A stretch of 64,000 nt of DNA from Anabaena sp. FACHB-1237 (GTDB taxonomy: Bacteria > Cyanobacteriota > Cyanobacteriia > Cyanobacteriales > Nostocaceae). The stretch lies in assembly GCF_014696225.1 (NCBI RefSeq), contig NZ_JACJPV010000005.1:62001-126000 (forward strand), in the 5' to 3' direction. Below are positions 52,530 through 61,912 of the stretch, one piece after another. The position numbers and the translations under genes are program-made. Under the pieces are notes generated by a model. The model ran no database searches and was not told the origin of the DNA. It worked only from the letters and a program-made list of their open reading frames with translations. The number at the start of each line of letters is the position of its first letter. Positions within the stretch are counted from its first letter, which is position 1.

Positions 52530-54521
52530 ATGTCTTACGAACCTTTACATCATAAATATCGGCCTAAGAGTTTTGGTGAACTAGTAGGACAAGAGGCGAT
52601 CGCTACTACTCTTACTAATGCCATTTTATCAGCAAAAATCGCTCCTGCCTATTTATTAACAGGACCTAGAGGAACAGGAAAAACATCCAGCGCCAGAATT
52701 TTGGCTAAATCTCTTAATTGTCAAAAAACAGACAAACCAACCCCCGAACCTTGCGGAGTTTGTCAGATTTGTCAAGGTATTAGCAAGGGTTTTGCTTTGG
52801 ATGTGATTGAAATTGATGCTGCTAGTAATACTGGTGTAGATAACATCCGTGAACTTATTGAAAAAGCGCAGTTTGCCCCTGTTAAATGTCGTTATAAAGT
52901 ATATGTGATTGATGAATGTCATATGCTAAGTACCGCAGCATTTAACGCCCTACTAAAAACCTTAGAAGAACCTCCTAATCACGTTGTCTTTATTCTCGCT
53001 ACCACTGATCCCCAAAGAGTCCTACCTACTATCATCTCACGCTGTCAAAGATTTGATTTTAGAAGGATTCAATTAGAAGCAATGGTTAAGCATTTAAGAA
53101 AAATTGCTACTAATGAAAATATTAATATTTCCGAAGATGCACTAATATTAGTCGCTCAACTATCACAAGGAGGATTACGAGACGCTGAAAGTTTATTAGA
53201 TCAATTGGGATTATTTCCAGATCAGGTAACACCGGAACAAGTATGGGACTTAGTGGGATCTGTGAGTGAAAAAGACTTATTTACATTGTTAGAAGCGATC
53301 GCCCAAGATAACCCAGAAATTGTACTTGATGCTACCAGAAAAATCCTAGATCGTGGTCGAGAACCTTTGATAATTTTGCAAAATTTAGCCTCATCTTATC
53401 GTGATTTACTAATAGCTAAAACTGCTCCCAAGCGTCAAGATTTAGTTGCTTGTACTCAATCTACCTGGAAAGCATTAGTTGAATTTGCCCATAAATTAGA
53501 TATTACTACCATCCTGCGTGGACAACAACATCTCCGCAGTGCAGAAGTACAATTAAAAAATAGTACACAACCTCGTTTATGGTTAGAAGTGACATTATTA
53601 GGATTATTACCTAGCGCCAATATTCAAGTTATTCAAACTACAAATACTAATATTCCTCTATCTGGTTACAGTCAACCTCCACAAAATCAACCGCAATACC
53701 AACAACCGCAATATCAACCTCCACAAAATCAACCGCAATACCAACAACCGCAATATCAACCTCCACAAAATCAACCAGCCACAAATACAGAAACTAATGC
53801 TACACAAACAGCAAATAATAGTAACAATGACTTAACACAAACTTGGCAACAAGTAATCAATCATATTCCCCAATTACCCACAAAAACTTTACTTAATCAA
53901 ATGTGTCATCTGCTAGAATTTAATGGCACAACGGCTATTGTAGGAGTAAAACCAATATGGTATGACAAGGTAAAATCCTATTTACCTAATCTTCATACAG
54001 CTTTTCAACAAACATTTCAAAAACAAATTCAAGTTACCTTAGAAAAAGCTACTGCTGGTACTACTAATAATAGAAGTAATAGAATAAATTCCCAACCTTC
54101 ACAAAATCCACAACCTCAAAATTCACAACCTCAAAATTATGTTTCATCTCCATCTACAAATTATTCTCAACCAACAGAACAACCACAAGTAGAACATCCA
54201 CCAATACAACCACAAGTTAATAAAATAGAACCAGAGGTTATTAAAAATAATCCAGAAATATCACAACCAATAGAAGCAGTACAACCAATACAACCGATAA
54301 ACAATATTAATTCTCCTCCAGTTTCAGCAACTATTAATAATAGTAACAATACTAATAATAGTAATAATTGGGATAGTGAACAGGTAATGAGGGCGGCAGA
54401 AAATTTAGCAAAATTCTTTTATGGCGAAGTTATTAGCTATACAGATGATAGTTTTCAAATTTCTGATCATGTTACCCATGTGGAAACCTTAGAAGTTTAT
54501 GATAGTTATGAAGACGATTGA
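52530..54521 (+). CDS. dnaX: DNA polymerase III subunits gamma and tau
   Basis: 663 aa. Clamp-loader ATPase: Walker A is GPRGTGKTSSAR near residue 45, the zinc module is CGVCQICQGISKG with an upstream Cys, DEX-box VIDECHML and sensor LATTDPQRVLPTI follow. The C-terminal part is a Gln/Pro/Asn-rich linker with a 14-residue repeat (QPPQNQPQYQQPQY) made by a 42-bp DNA repeat, and a tau-like tail. Some cyanobacterial DnaX proteins contain an intein; none is present here, since the P-loop is continuous. The gene starts 293 bp after an R1 element. Confidence 0.95.
   Translation: MSYEPLHHKYRPKSFGELVGQEAIATTLTNAILSAKIAPAYLLTGPRGTGKTSSARILAKSLNCQKTDKPTPEPCGVCQICQGISKGFALDVIEIDAASNTGVDNIRELIEKAQFAPVKCRYKVYVIDECHMLSTAAFNALLKTLEEPPNHVVFILATTDPQRVLPTIISRCQRFDFRRIQLEAMVKHLRKIATNENINISEDALILVAQLSQGGLRDAESLLDQLGLFPDQVTPEQVWDLVGSVSEKDLFTLLEAIAQDNPEIVLDATRKILDRGREPLIILQNLASSYRDLLIAKTAPKRQDLVACTQSTWKALVEFAHKLDITTILRGQQHLRSAEVQLKNSTQPRLWLEVTLLGLLPSANIQVIQTTNTNIPLSGYSQPPQNQPQYQQPQYQPPQNQPQYQQPQYQPPQNQPATNTETNATQTANNSNNDLTQTWQQVINHIPQLPTKTLLNQMCHLLEFNGTTAIVGVKPIWYDKVKSYLPNLHTAFQQTFQKQIQVTLEKATAGTTNNRSNRINSQPSQNPQPQNSQPQNYVSSPSTNYSQPTEQPQVEHPPIQPQVNKIEPEVIKNNPEISQPIEAVQPIQPINNINSPPVSATINNSNNTNNSNNWDSEQVMRAAENLAKFFYGEVISYTDDSFQISDHVTHVETLEVYDSYEDD
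53676..53780. repeat. 42-bp tandem repeat inside dnaX
   Basis: About two and a half units of CCTCCACAAAATCAACCGCA plus 22 further bases, coding the QPPQNQPQY linker. Being a multiple of 3, changes in copy number keep frame. Confidence 0.88.
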
Positions 54522-54552
54522 TAATCACCAATCGCCAATCACCAATCACCAC
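54522..54552. repeat. Heptamer short tandem repeat
   Basis: ATCACCAATCGCCAATCACCA: CAATCAC/CAATCGC units between the convergent dnaX and phosphatase genes; the same STRR family as in nifJ. Confidence 0.8.
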
Positions 54553-54556
54553 AATA

Positions 54557-55897
54557 TTATAAAGCTCCTGCCGCAGTTTTATCCAAAATACTATTACTTA
54601 AATGACTGGTTATGTTCATTGCTTGTAATACCGGATAACCTTGATTTTCCACAGGATAATCAATTACTGTGACAGCACCATTACCTTGACGGAAATTCCA
54701 AAAATTCTCATTAGATAAACCCAATACATGACATAATAATGTTTTATTTGTGGCATCATGGGCTACTACTAATCCGATTTTTAGGTGCTTATCTTGAGCA
54801 TTTTTAATAATAGTATTCCAATCAGCAACACTCCTTTCTTTTACCTCTTCTAAATTTTCACCTTCAGGCATTTGTACTTGGGCGGGAATTGTGCGCCATC
54901 TTTCTAGTTCTCCAGGAAATTCTGTTTCTATTTCTGATTCAAATTTTCCTTCCCAAAGTCCATGACTAATTTCTCTTAAACCTGGAAATAATTCTAAGTT
55001 TAAATGCGGATGATATTTTAAAATTATTTCTGCTGTTTCTTTAGGACGAGACATGACACTACTAACAGCAAAATCAATATTTACATCCTGGAGAAAGTCG
55101 GCAGCTTTTGCAGCTTGGTTTCTACCATTATCATTTAATGGAATATCAATTTGTCCTTGAAATCTCCCTTGACGATTCCATTCGGTTTCACCATGACGAA
55201 CTAATAATAATCTTACTCCTTGATGTCCAGGACGTAAAGTAGGTAATTTATCTCCTATATGTTGAGTTTGATTCATTGATTCTAACTGAACTGGTTCACC
55301 TAATTTACCAGTAAAGTTTAAGATACTAATGCCACAATTAGATTGTTGTAAACAGTGATAACGACTGGGATTTATGCCTAATGCTGTGCTAATTAAGGCG
55401 CGATTTATGCCATTATGTCCAACAATTAATATGGTTTCTCCTTGATGTTTGGTTAATATTTCTTGCCAAAATTTTTGGGCTTGATTATATAATACAAGTA
55501 CGGGAAAATGTTCTTTTGTAGCTTCACCATCTTTAATTATCATCCTCAATTCGTGAGGTTTTTGTTTCCAAATACTATAATCTTCGGTGAATTTTTCTTT
55601 AACTTCATTAGATAACATTCCTGCCCATAAAGGTAAGTCAATTTCTACTAAATTTTCTGAAGTTAGAATATTTGCAGATGTTTGTAAGTGACTAGTAATA
55701 ATTTCTGCGGTTAATTTTGCCCTTTGTAATGGACTGCTGTAAATTGCTTGGAAGGGAATATTACTCAGGGCTTTACCTGTTTGGTTAGCGTCGTTTTTAC
55801 CTTTTTCAGTTAAAGATGACGCATCCGTACGTCCTTGAATACGTCTTTCTATGTTGTAGGTACTTTGTCCATGACGCACGATGATCACACGGGTCAT
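54557..55897 (-). CDS. Double histidine phosphatase (phosphoglycerate-mutase-like)
   Basis: 446 aa made of two tandem domains of the branch-1 histidine phosphatase fold. The first has IVRHGQSTYNIERRIQGR and VGHNGINRALI; the second has LVRHGETEWNRQGRFQGQ and VAHDATNKTLL. Both active-site RHG motifs and both second His residues are present, so both halves could be active. Related tandem proteins are annotated as phosphoglycerate mutase or as metal-independent phosphoserine phosphatase; the substrate cannot be decided here. Confidence 0.88.
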   Translation of the reverse strand: MTRVIIVRHGQSTYNIERRIQGRTDASSLTEKGKNDANQTGKALSNIPFQAIYSSPLQRAKLTAEIITSHLQTSANILTSENLVEIDLPLWAGMLSNEVKEKFTEDYSIWKQKPHELRMIIKDGEATKEHFPVLVLYNQAQKFWQEILTKHQGETILIVGHNGINRALISTALGINPSRYHCLQQSNCGISILNFTGKLGEPVQLESMNQTQHIGDKLPTLRPGHQGVRLLLVRHGETEWNRQGRFQGQIDIPLNDNGRNQAAKAADFLQDVNIDFAVSSVMSRPKETAEIILKYHPHLNLELFPGLREISHGLWEGKFESEIETEFPGELERWRTIPAQVQMPEGENLEEVKERSVADWNTIIKNAQDKHLKIGLVVAHDATNKTLLCHVLGLSNENFWNFRQGNGAVTVIDYPVENQGYPVLQAMNITSHLSNSILDKTAAGAL

Positions 55898-55980
55898 TTT
55901 TTTTCCTTCTTGTTGTTGTGTTAAATCACTTATTTTACCGTAAAATGTTGCACTCAGTTACAAGAAATCATTCTTCAACA

Positions 55981-56118
55981 GGACCTACACAACTGGCACA
56001 TTAGTAAGGTGCGTCAGATATCAATAATCTGTTTATTTGCATAATTTATGCTGTCTGACGTGGTTGATGAACTTGTCGAACCATACCCTGCATTAGATTT
56101 TTATGTGACGCTTGCGTA
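55981..56118 (+). repeat. MITE-like repeat R1, long form
   Basis: GGACCTACACAACTGGCACA at the left, TCTGACGTGGTTGATGAACT and TGTCGAACCA in the middle (nested block), GCTTGCGTAAG at the right. A separate 10-bp inverted repeat (ATTACCATCA/TGATGGTAAT) lies at 56151-56186. The rest of 55898-56344 is plain. Confidence 0.87.
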
Positions 56119-56344
56119 AGTGCTAATAAAGTAACTAACTATCCAATGTAATTACCATCATCCTTTACAGGTTTATTGATGGTAATAGAACCACAGGAAA
56201 TAGATTGATAAATAGCAATTCCTATTGAAGTAAGGTACAAGAAGTAAAAATTAAACTCATATTAATTCAGATAATTATCTATCGTAATTAGACTATAAAA
56301 CTCTATATCATCATGTCCTAACACTCCTTTACTAAATTACCCTA

Positions 56345-59300
56345 TTACTCATCAATTATCGTATCCCGATCTAATATTAACAAATTACGTAATTGATCAG
56401 TATCCATTTCTGTTAACCAATCTTCCCCATTACTAACCACTTGTTCCGCTAATTGTTTTTTCCCCTCAATCATATCATTAATTTTCTCTTCTAAAGTGCC
56501 TGTACACACAAATTTATATACCTGCACATTACGAGTTTGGCCAATTCTAAAAACCCTATCTGTTGCTTGATTTTCCACTGCGGGATTCCACCATCTATCA
56601 AAATGAAATACATGATTTGCTTTGGTTAAATTTAAACCCACACCTCCCGCTTTTAAAGATAAAATCATAATTGGTGGTCCTTGAGGATCATGTTGAAATC
56701 TATCTATCATTTCTTCTCTTTGTTTTTTCGTCGTACTTCCATATAAAAAGAAAATTTCTCTATTTAACTGTTTTTCTAAATGGGGTTTTAATAATTTTCC
56801 CCATTCTGCAAATTGCGTAAAAATTAACGCTTTATCCTTTGCTGCTAAAACCTCTTCTAGCATTTCTTCTAACCTTTGTAATTTAGCAGAATGATGTTTT
56901 TCTAAACTTGATAACTTTAAATATTGCGCTGGATGATTACAAATTTGTTTTAATTTTACCAATAATCCTAAAATCATTCCTCGTCGTTGTAAACCTGCTG
57001 CTGAATCAATTTCCTGTAAAGATTCCTCTACTAAATTCTGGTATAATGTCGCTTGTTCTGTACTCAAACCACAAAATACATTCATTTCTTGCTTTTCTGG
57101 CAAGTCTTGAATAATTGTTTTATCAGTTTTTAATCTTCTTAAAATAAAAGGTTGTACTAAACTCCGCAATTGATTTAAAGAAGCACTATCTCCATATTTT
57201 TCAATCGGCATAGCAAACCGGCGTTGAAAAAATTGTTTATTCCCTAAATATCCAGGATTTAAAAATTCTAAAATTGACCATAATTCCTGTAGTCTATTTT
57301 CCACTGGTGTTCCAGTTAATGCAATACGAAATGTAGTTTTTAATTTTCGCACAGCTTGAGATTGTTTAGATTCATGATTTTTGACATTTTGCGCTTCATC
57401 TAATACTACTATTTGCCAATTAATAGTTTCTAATTCTGCTAAATCTCGATGTACTAAGGAATAACTAGTAATTACTAAATCATGTTTATTGACAATAGTA
57501 GAAAATAACTTACCTTTAGGACGTTTATCACCATGATATTGTAAAACTTTGAGATTAGGAGCGAATTTTTTGACCTCTCTTTCCCAATTACCTAATACAG
57601 AAGTTGGACATACTAATAAAGTGGGTTTTTCTAATTTATTTTCTTGTTGTAAATGCAGTAGAAAAGCGATGAATTGAACAGTGTTATGACAAATAATATT
57701 ATTAGCAACAAAATTATGATGTTCACTAACTTCAAAGTCATAAACCCACCCTTCATAATCTACATCTTCTATACTCTTGATTTTACAATAATATACTTCT
57801 TGTTCTAGTAATCTTTGTAGATATTGCTGTGTTAGCTTTAGTTGTTCCATATCTAAATGAGTATATGCTTCTATAGTTTTAGCCGTCAATTTAGAAGGTT
57901 TTAATAATTGATATTTTTGTTGAGTTTCGCCGCTAATTATTTGATTTATACTGAATAAAACCCGTTCTAAACTCTCTCTAGAAAATTGCTGTGAACCATT
58001 AATGTAAACAGTATTGTGCATTCCCAAATGACGTAATGGCAAACCAGTTTGTTTAATTGCTTGGGCTACAATATCAGAAGCGGGAATACCTTCTACATTC
58101 GTATTATTTATTTTTTGACAAATTCTATCTAATTTATCTTTTTTACTTGGTACACATACATAATCACCCACATTCAAATGATTATTCCATCCTTGATGAG
58201 TTAATAATTTATGCTGACGAGTAATAGTAATACTACTACCATCTTCCAGAGTAACTTTTCTTAATGTTTCCCTCACCTGTTGACGATATAATTTATTAAT
58301 AGGTGCTTGGATAATCTTGCCAGTTTTTTCATTGATGGAATTTACCAACAATTTTTCATTGGTATTAGACCAAAAACCTTCACCATCAAAAACCGTTTCT
58401 CCAGCATAAAAATTCCAAATATTTTCTGCTGTCAGCAATTTACCATTAATATTTACTAATGTATCTGGTCCTACACATTTACCTAATCCCATATCGTCCG
58501 CAAGACAAGCTCCCAAACCCCATTTTTCTAAAAATGTTAACCAACCTACTCCTCTTTGTTGATATGGCCGTAATTCTCCTTTAAAATTCACAGGAGTTGG
58601 TAAAGATTGAATTTCTTGATTATTAGTTAATGTTGATATTAATTCTTGTAATATTCCCGAAGTTTCAAAACTCACTACTGGCAATTTTTCAATTATTTGA
58701 GTATCCCCTGTACTAATTCTTAACGCGTCTTCTAATGATAATGTCATTTGTTCTTGACGCAAAACAAAAAAGTTTTGTGCAGTTTTAATATCTTGAGAAC
58801 GTAATTCTACCCATTCTCCATTAATTTCTACTAATGGACTATTTAAAGCAACTAGTTTATCAAATTGTTTTTTAGAAATTATTTGTCCTCCTATGGTTAA
58901 TTGCCATTCAAAGTTTAATAAACTTTGTAAACCTAAACTTTGCTGTTTTTGATCGTTATTTGCTGATGTTAATTTTAATCCTAGACGATTGGCAAATCCA
59001 TCTTTTTGCATTAAACTAGATGGCAAAATTACCCCTATTCCACTATCTTCTAATTTCCACACAATTGATTTAATAAATTGATATGCTTCCACAGGAGTTA
59101 AGTAACAAAACTCTGGAGTTTCTGTTTCTAAACTTTGATTAATAATAGGATATATTCGTGATGCTAAACCTAAACCTCTTAAAAATGTTTCTTGTGGTTG
59201 TAAAATACTGCGATCGCTATATACTAATTCTTCTATTGGATGTTGCCAAATCGTCTTAGCATCTATGATAAATTCACTATTATCTATTGCTTGTAAATAA

Positions 59301-60292
59301 TAACCTAATTTCCAATTTTTTTCTGTATCTGTTGGTGGATATAATTGTAAACAAGTTCTAAATTTAGATGTTTCTCTTAGTTGAGATTCTAATGGTAACA
59401 TCCAAGCTGTTAAGGTTGTTTGTAATCTTTCTCCATGGATAGGATCTAAATGATTGATGGTATTTGTATTATTAATTAGGTTTAATAACCATTGTTGAAT
59501 GGATGTGGATAAGGATACAATTGATTTAGTTTCTATGGGAGATTCAGAATTAATCATAATTCTAATTTGACTATCTATGATAGGATTTAGAAAGTCAATT
59601 ATTAATTCTCTTGGTAATATTGGTAATTCAATTGCTAGGTTACTATTTTGTTGATAACTACAACAAGCTAGGGGCATTTTTTGGGCAAATTTTTCTAATC
59701 TTTGGTTATCTATGGAACTATCTAGAATTGCTTGCCATTTACTGATGAATTTATCATCTTTTTGTTTTTCAATGGTTGGTAAAAATTTTCCTCTCGCAAT
59801 TAAATCTAAACTCCATCTGGCTATATGTATCCAAAATTTGATATCTTCTCCTAGTAATTCCCCTTGTTGACTGTTAGGATTTAATGGTAAATTTGTGAGA
59901 AAGTAAGTGGTTAATTTTGCTGGTATATAAAAACCTGGAATTTTCCAAGGATGTAAATATTTTTCTTGGTTATTTTCTGGGTTTACAACAGAGTTTAATG
60001 GATAAATTTCGGCAATTTTACCTGTTTTATTCTCAATGAAATAACTAGGTAAGTTAAATATTTTCTCCTGAGTTATATGAGATTTAATAAGATTTATTAA
60101 TTGAGATTTTTGTAACCAATTTTCTAATTCCGTTGTGCTCATTCCTTGGGGATATTCAATTATATCATTCATTTCATCATCTAATTTAATTTGTTGATTT
60201 TCTAGCGATCGCCAAATTTCTCCCCAAATGAAAAAACCACTATTTTCTTGATTTTCTCTATTAATTACCCAAGTACCATGTAAAATTGTCAT
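56345..60292 (-). CDS. SNF2-family helicase containing an intein
   Basis: 1315 aa from the ATG at 60292 (MTILHGTWVI); a start 11 codons upstream is possible. Without the intein it is about 1050 aa, the usual length of this cyanobacterial SNF2 protein. The N-terminal half carries the bacterial SNF2-associated region. The helicase core has the P-loop DDMGLGK-T, DEAQNVKN, LTGTPVENR and, near the end, LSLKAGGVGLNL and DRVFRIGQ. The P-loop is split between Lys and Thr by a 265-aa intein (57683-58477), so the enzyme is active only after protein splicing. It remodels protein-DNA complexes, but its specific role is unknown. Confidence 0.93.
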   Translation of the reverse strand: MTILHGTWVINRENQENSGFFIWGEIWRSLENQQIKLDDEMNDIIEYPQGMSTTELENWLQKSQLINLIKSHITQEKIFNLPSYFIENKTGKIAEIYPLNSVVNPENNQEKYLHPWKIPGFYIPAKLTTYFLTNLPLNPNSQQGELLGEDIKFWIHIARWSLDLIARGKFLPTIEKQKDDKFISKWQAILDSSIDNQRLEKFAQKMPLACCSYQQNSNLAIELPILPRELIIDFLNPIIDSQIRIMINSESPIETKSIVSLSTSIQQWLLNLINNTNTINHLDPIHGERLQTTLTAWMLPLESQLRETSKFRTCLQLYPPTDTEKNWKLGYYLQAIDNSEFIIDAKTIWQHPIEELVYSDRSILQPQETFLRGLGLASRIYPIINQSLETETPEFCYLTPVEAYQFIKSIVWKLEDSGIGVILPSSLMQKDGFANRLGLKLTSANNDQKQQSLGLQSLLNFEWQLTIGGQIISKKQFDKLVALNSPLVEINGEWVELRSQDIKTAQNFFVLRQEQMTLSLEDALRISTGDTQIIEKLPVVSFETSGILQELISTLTNNQEIQSLPTPVNFKGELRPYQQRGVGWLTFLEKWGLGACLADDMGLGKCVGPDTLVNINGKLLTAENIWNFYAGETVFDGEGFWSNTNEKLLVNSINEKTGKIIQAPINKLYRQQVRETLRKVTLEDGSSITITRQHKLLTHQGWNNHLNVGDYVCVPSKKDKLDRICQKINNTNVEGIPASDIVAQAIKQTGLPLRHLGMHNTVYINGSQQFSRESLERVLFSINQIISGETQQKYQLLKPSKLTAKTIEAYTHLDMEQLKLTQQYLQRLLEQEVYYCKIKSIEDVDYEGWVYDFEVSEHHNFVANNIICHNTVQFIAFLLHLQQENKLEKPTLLVCPTSVLGNWEREVKKFAPNLKVLQYHGDKRPKGKLFSTIVNKHDLVITSYSLVHRDLAELETINWQIVVLDEAQNVKNHESKQSQAVRKLKTTFRIALTGTPVENRLQELWSILEFLNPGYLGNKQFFQRRFAMPIEKYGDSASLNQLRSLVQPFILRRLKTDKTIIQDLPEKQEMNVFCGLSTEQATLYQNLVEESLQEIDSAAGLQRRGMILGLLVKLKQICNHPAQYLKLSSLEKHHSAKLQRLEEMLEEVLAAKDKALIFTQFAEWGKLLKPHLEKQLNREIFFLYGSTTKKQREEMIDRFQHDPQGPPIMILSLKAGGVGLNLTKANHVFHFDRWWNPAVENQATDRVFRIGQTRNVQVYKFVCTGTLEEKINDMIEGKKQLAEQVVSNGEDWLTEMDTDQLRNLLILDRDTIIDE
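57683..58477 (-). other. Intein in the Walker A motif of the SNF2 helicase
   Basis: 265 residues from Cys1 (CVGPDTLVNI, block A) to HN (VANNIICHN, block G). Block B is GSSITITRQHKLLT with the TxxH pattern, and block F is YEGWVYDFEVSEHHNF. The +1 extein residue is Thr, the second half of GLGK|T. Catalytic Cys, block B His, penultimate His and Asn are all present, so splicing looks possible. The central 130 residues show no obvious LAGLIDADG or HNH motif, so the homing endonuclease is probably degenerate or lost. Fragments of the linker region are only weakly recognisable. Confidence 0.93.
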
Positions 60293-60325
60293 AATTTTGT
60301 TAGTTAGTAATATATTGGTTTTCAC

Positions 60326-60354
60326 ATACCCGACTTCTTTAAAAAGTCGGGCAT
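60326..60354. terminator. Hairpin-family repeat between helicase and small membrane gene
   Basis: ATACCCGACTTCTTT/AAAAAGTCGGGCAT with one mismatch; located in the short spacer upstream of the helicase and after the small membrane protein stop. Confidence 0.6.
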
Positions 60355-60370
60355 CTGTTCATGTATCTAT

Positions 60371-60568
60371 TTAAAATGTGCCTCTAAATGCTGCATAAGC
60401 TAACGTCAGAACAATTGGTAATATAATGGGAATAGCAACTACTAAACCTATTTTACCAACTTTTATTTCTTTGCCATCTGCTTTGAAAAGGGCAATTACT
60501 CCCACTATTCCCATCGCAAACCAAATAATTCCAAAAATGATAAAGATTGTAAATGCTGAGTCTTTCAT
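60371..60568 (-). CDS. Small two-helix membrane protein
   Basis: 65 aa with two hydrophobic helices (FTIFIIFGIIWFAMGIVGVI and IGLVVAIPIILPIVLTLAYA) joined by a charged loop (KADGKEIKVGK). A start codon without strong Shine-Dalgarno. It could be a protein-protein membrane adaptor; function unknown. Its composition and length suggest a real gene, though no context supports it. Confidence 0.55.
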   Translation of the reverse strand: MKDSAFTIFIIFGIIWFAMGIVGVIALFKADGKEIKVGKIGLVVAIPIILPIVLTLAYAAFRGTF

Positions 60569-60818
60569 AATTTTGTAGTATTTGTAGTATTAGTTTATTA
60601 CTTTTATACATGATATTAAACTATTCAAGTAAAAAATCAAAATTTAATATTTCTTCAGGAGAAAATAGGCATTTTTCAGTAAATAAATATTTTAGGAGAT
60701 AATTCTGATTTTCTTCTCTTAGATACTAACCATATATTATAAGACTAACTTTTGATTATTATAGCAGTTCCTATGTCACCATTTATTACTCCTCCTGTAA
60801 ATATATCCTATTTCCTAT

Positions 60819-61640
60819 CTATTTCTTATGAATGTGATCCCAGACTTTTTTTAACACTGTTTTAGTAGATAATGAAAAATCTGCTTTATTCATCATCCAA
60901 TCATAATAACCTGGATTTCGGGTGAATATTTGTTGTAAACTCTCACCTTTATATTTACCAAAATTAAATACTATGTCTTGTTTTTGGGCATCATAAATTA
61001 ATTTACCTGTAGGATCTAAAAAATTGAATGTTGCTAATTGATTTGTGAATTGATTTAAAATATCCATATCATTTTTAATAGATACAGAAACTTCTGAACC
61101 ATCATTACTACGCTCTACATTTTCATAACGGGCAATTTGCGCTTTTAAAACTTGATATGTGGCTTTAATATCACTAACTGCATCATGGGCATCAATTAAT
61201 TCTTCTCCACAATAAAATTTATAAGCTGCTTTTAAATTGCGTCTTTCCATCAGATGAAATATTATTTGTACATCAATTAAATTTCTCCCTTGTAATTTCC
61301 ATACTATACCCACCCTTAAAAATTCTTCCATTAATAATGGTATATCAAATCTATTAGAGTTAAATCCTGCTAAGTCACTATCATTAATAAAAGTTAAATA
61401 TTCTGGTGCTAATTCTGCAAAAGTAGGTAGATCCTTTACATCATGATCATAAATTCCATGTACCAATGAAGCATGAAGCGGAATAGGAATTGTGGGATTA
61501 ATTTTATCTGTTTTTAACTCTTCTTGACCATCAGGAAATACTTTGAGAATGGCAATTTGTACAATTCTATCTTTAGTAACATCTACTCCTGTAGTTTCTA
61601 AGTCAATCAATGCTAAGGGTTTAATTAGGTTAAGTTTCAT
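60819..61640 (-). CDS. DEDDh 3'-5' exonuclease (DnaQ-like)
   Basis: 273 aa. ALIDLETTGVDVTKDRIVQIA is Exo I with Asp and Glu; LAGFNSNRFDIPLL is Exo II; HDAVSDIKATYQV is Exo III with the catalytic His and Asp. A C-terminal module (FNFGKYKGESLQQIF...YYDWMM) of the kind also attached to other DnaQ-like proteins follows. It probably trims DNA or RNA ends; whether it proofreads for a polymerase is not shown. It is a standalone gene. Confidence 0.9.
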   Translation of the reverse strand: MKLNLIKPLALIDLETTGVDVTKDRIVQIAILKVFPDGQEELKTDKINPTIPIPLHASLVHGIYDHDVKDLPTFAELAPEYLTFINDSDLAGFNSNRFDIPLLMEEFLRVGIVWKLQGRNLIDVQIIFHLMERRNLKAAYKFYCGEELIDAHDAVSDIKATYQVLKAQIARYENVERSNDGSEVSVSIKNDMDILNQFTNQLATFNFLDPTGKLIYDAQKQDIVFNFGKYKGESLQQIFTRNPGYYDWMMNKADFSLSTKTVLKKVWDHIHKK

Positions 61641-61912
61641 GAAGTAATTTCACCAATTTTATTAAGGTTTATTAATTAGTATATTTGTATTACCAGGGAT
61701 GAGCAGTCATAATATCAAGCGGTTATAACTCAGGTGAGGACTGAGAACCAGGAATTTCACATTTCTTGACCTCATAACCAATTCTCCACCACTAATTTCC
61801 TATTTGATACCATTTTGGTGTATCTTTAGTTTTAGGAGCAGCAGTCCATAGAGGTTAAATGTTAGGATTGCCACAGAGAGAGAATAGCGAGCATAGAAGG
61901 AAAAAAAACTCA

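Noticed and set aside
52650..52700. Possible dnaX intein, known from some cyanobacteria
   Set aside because: The Walker A and following motifs are continuous; no intein blocks are present.
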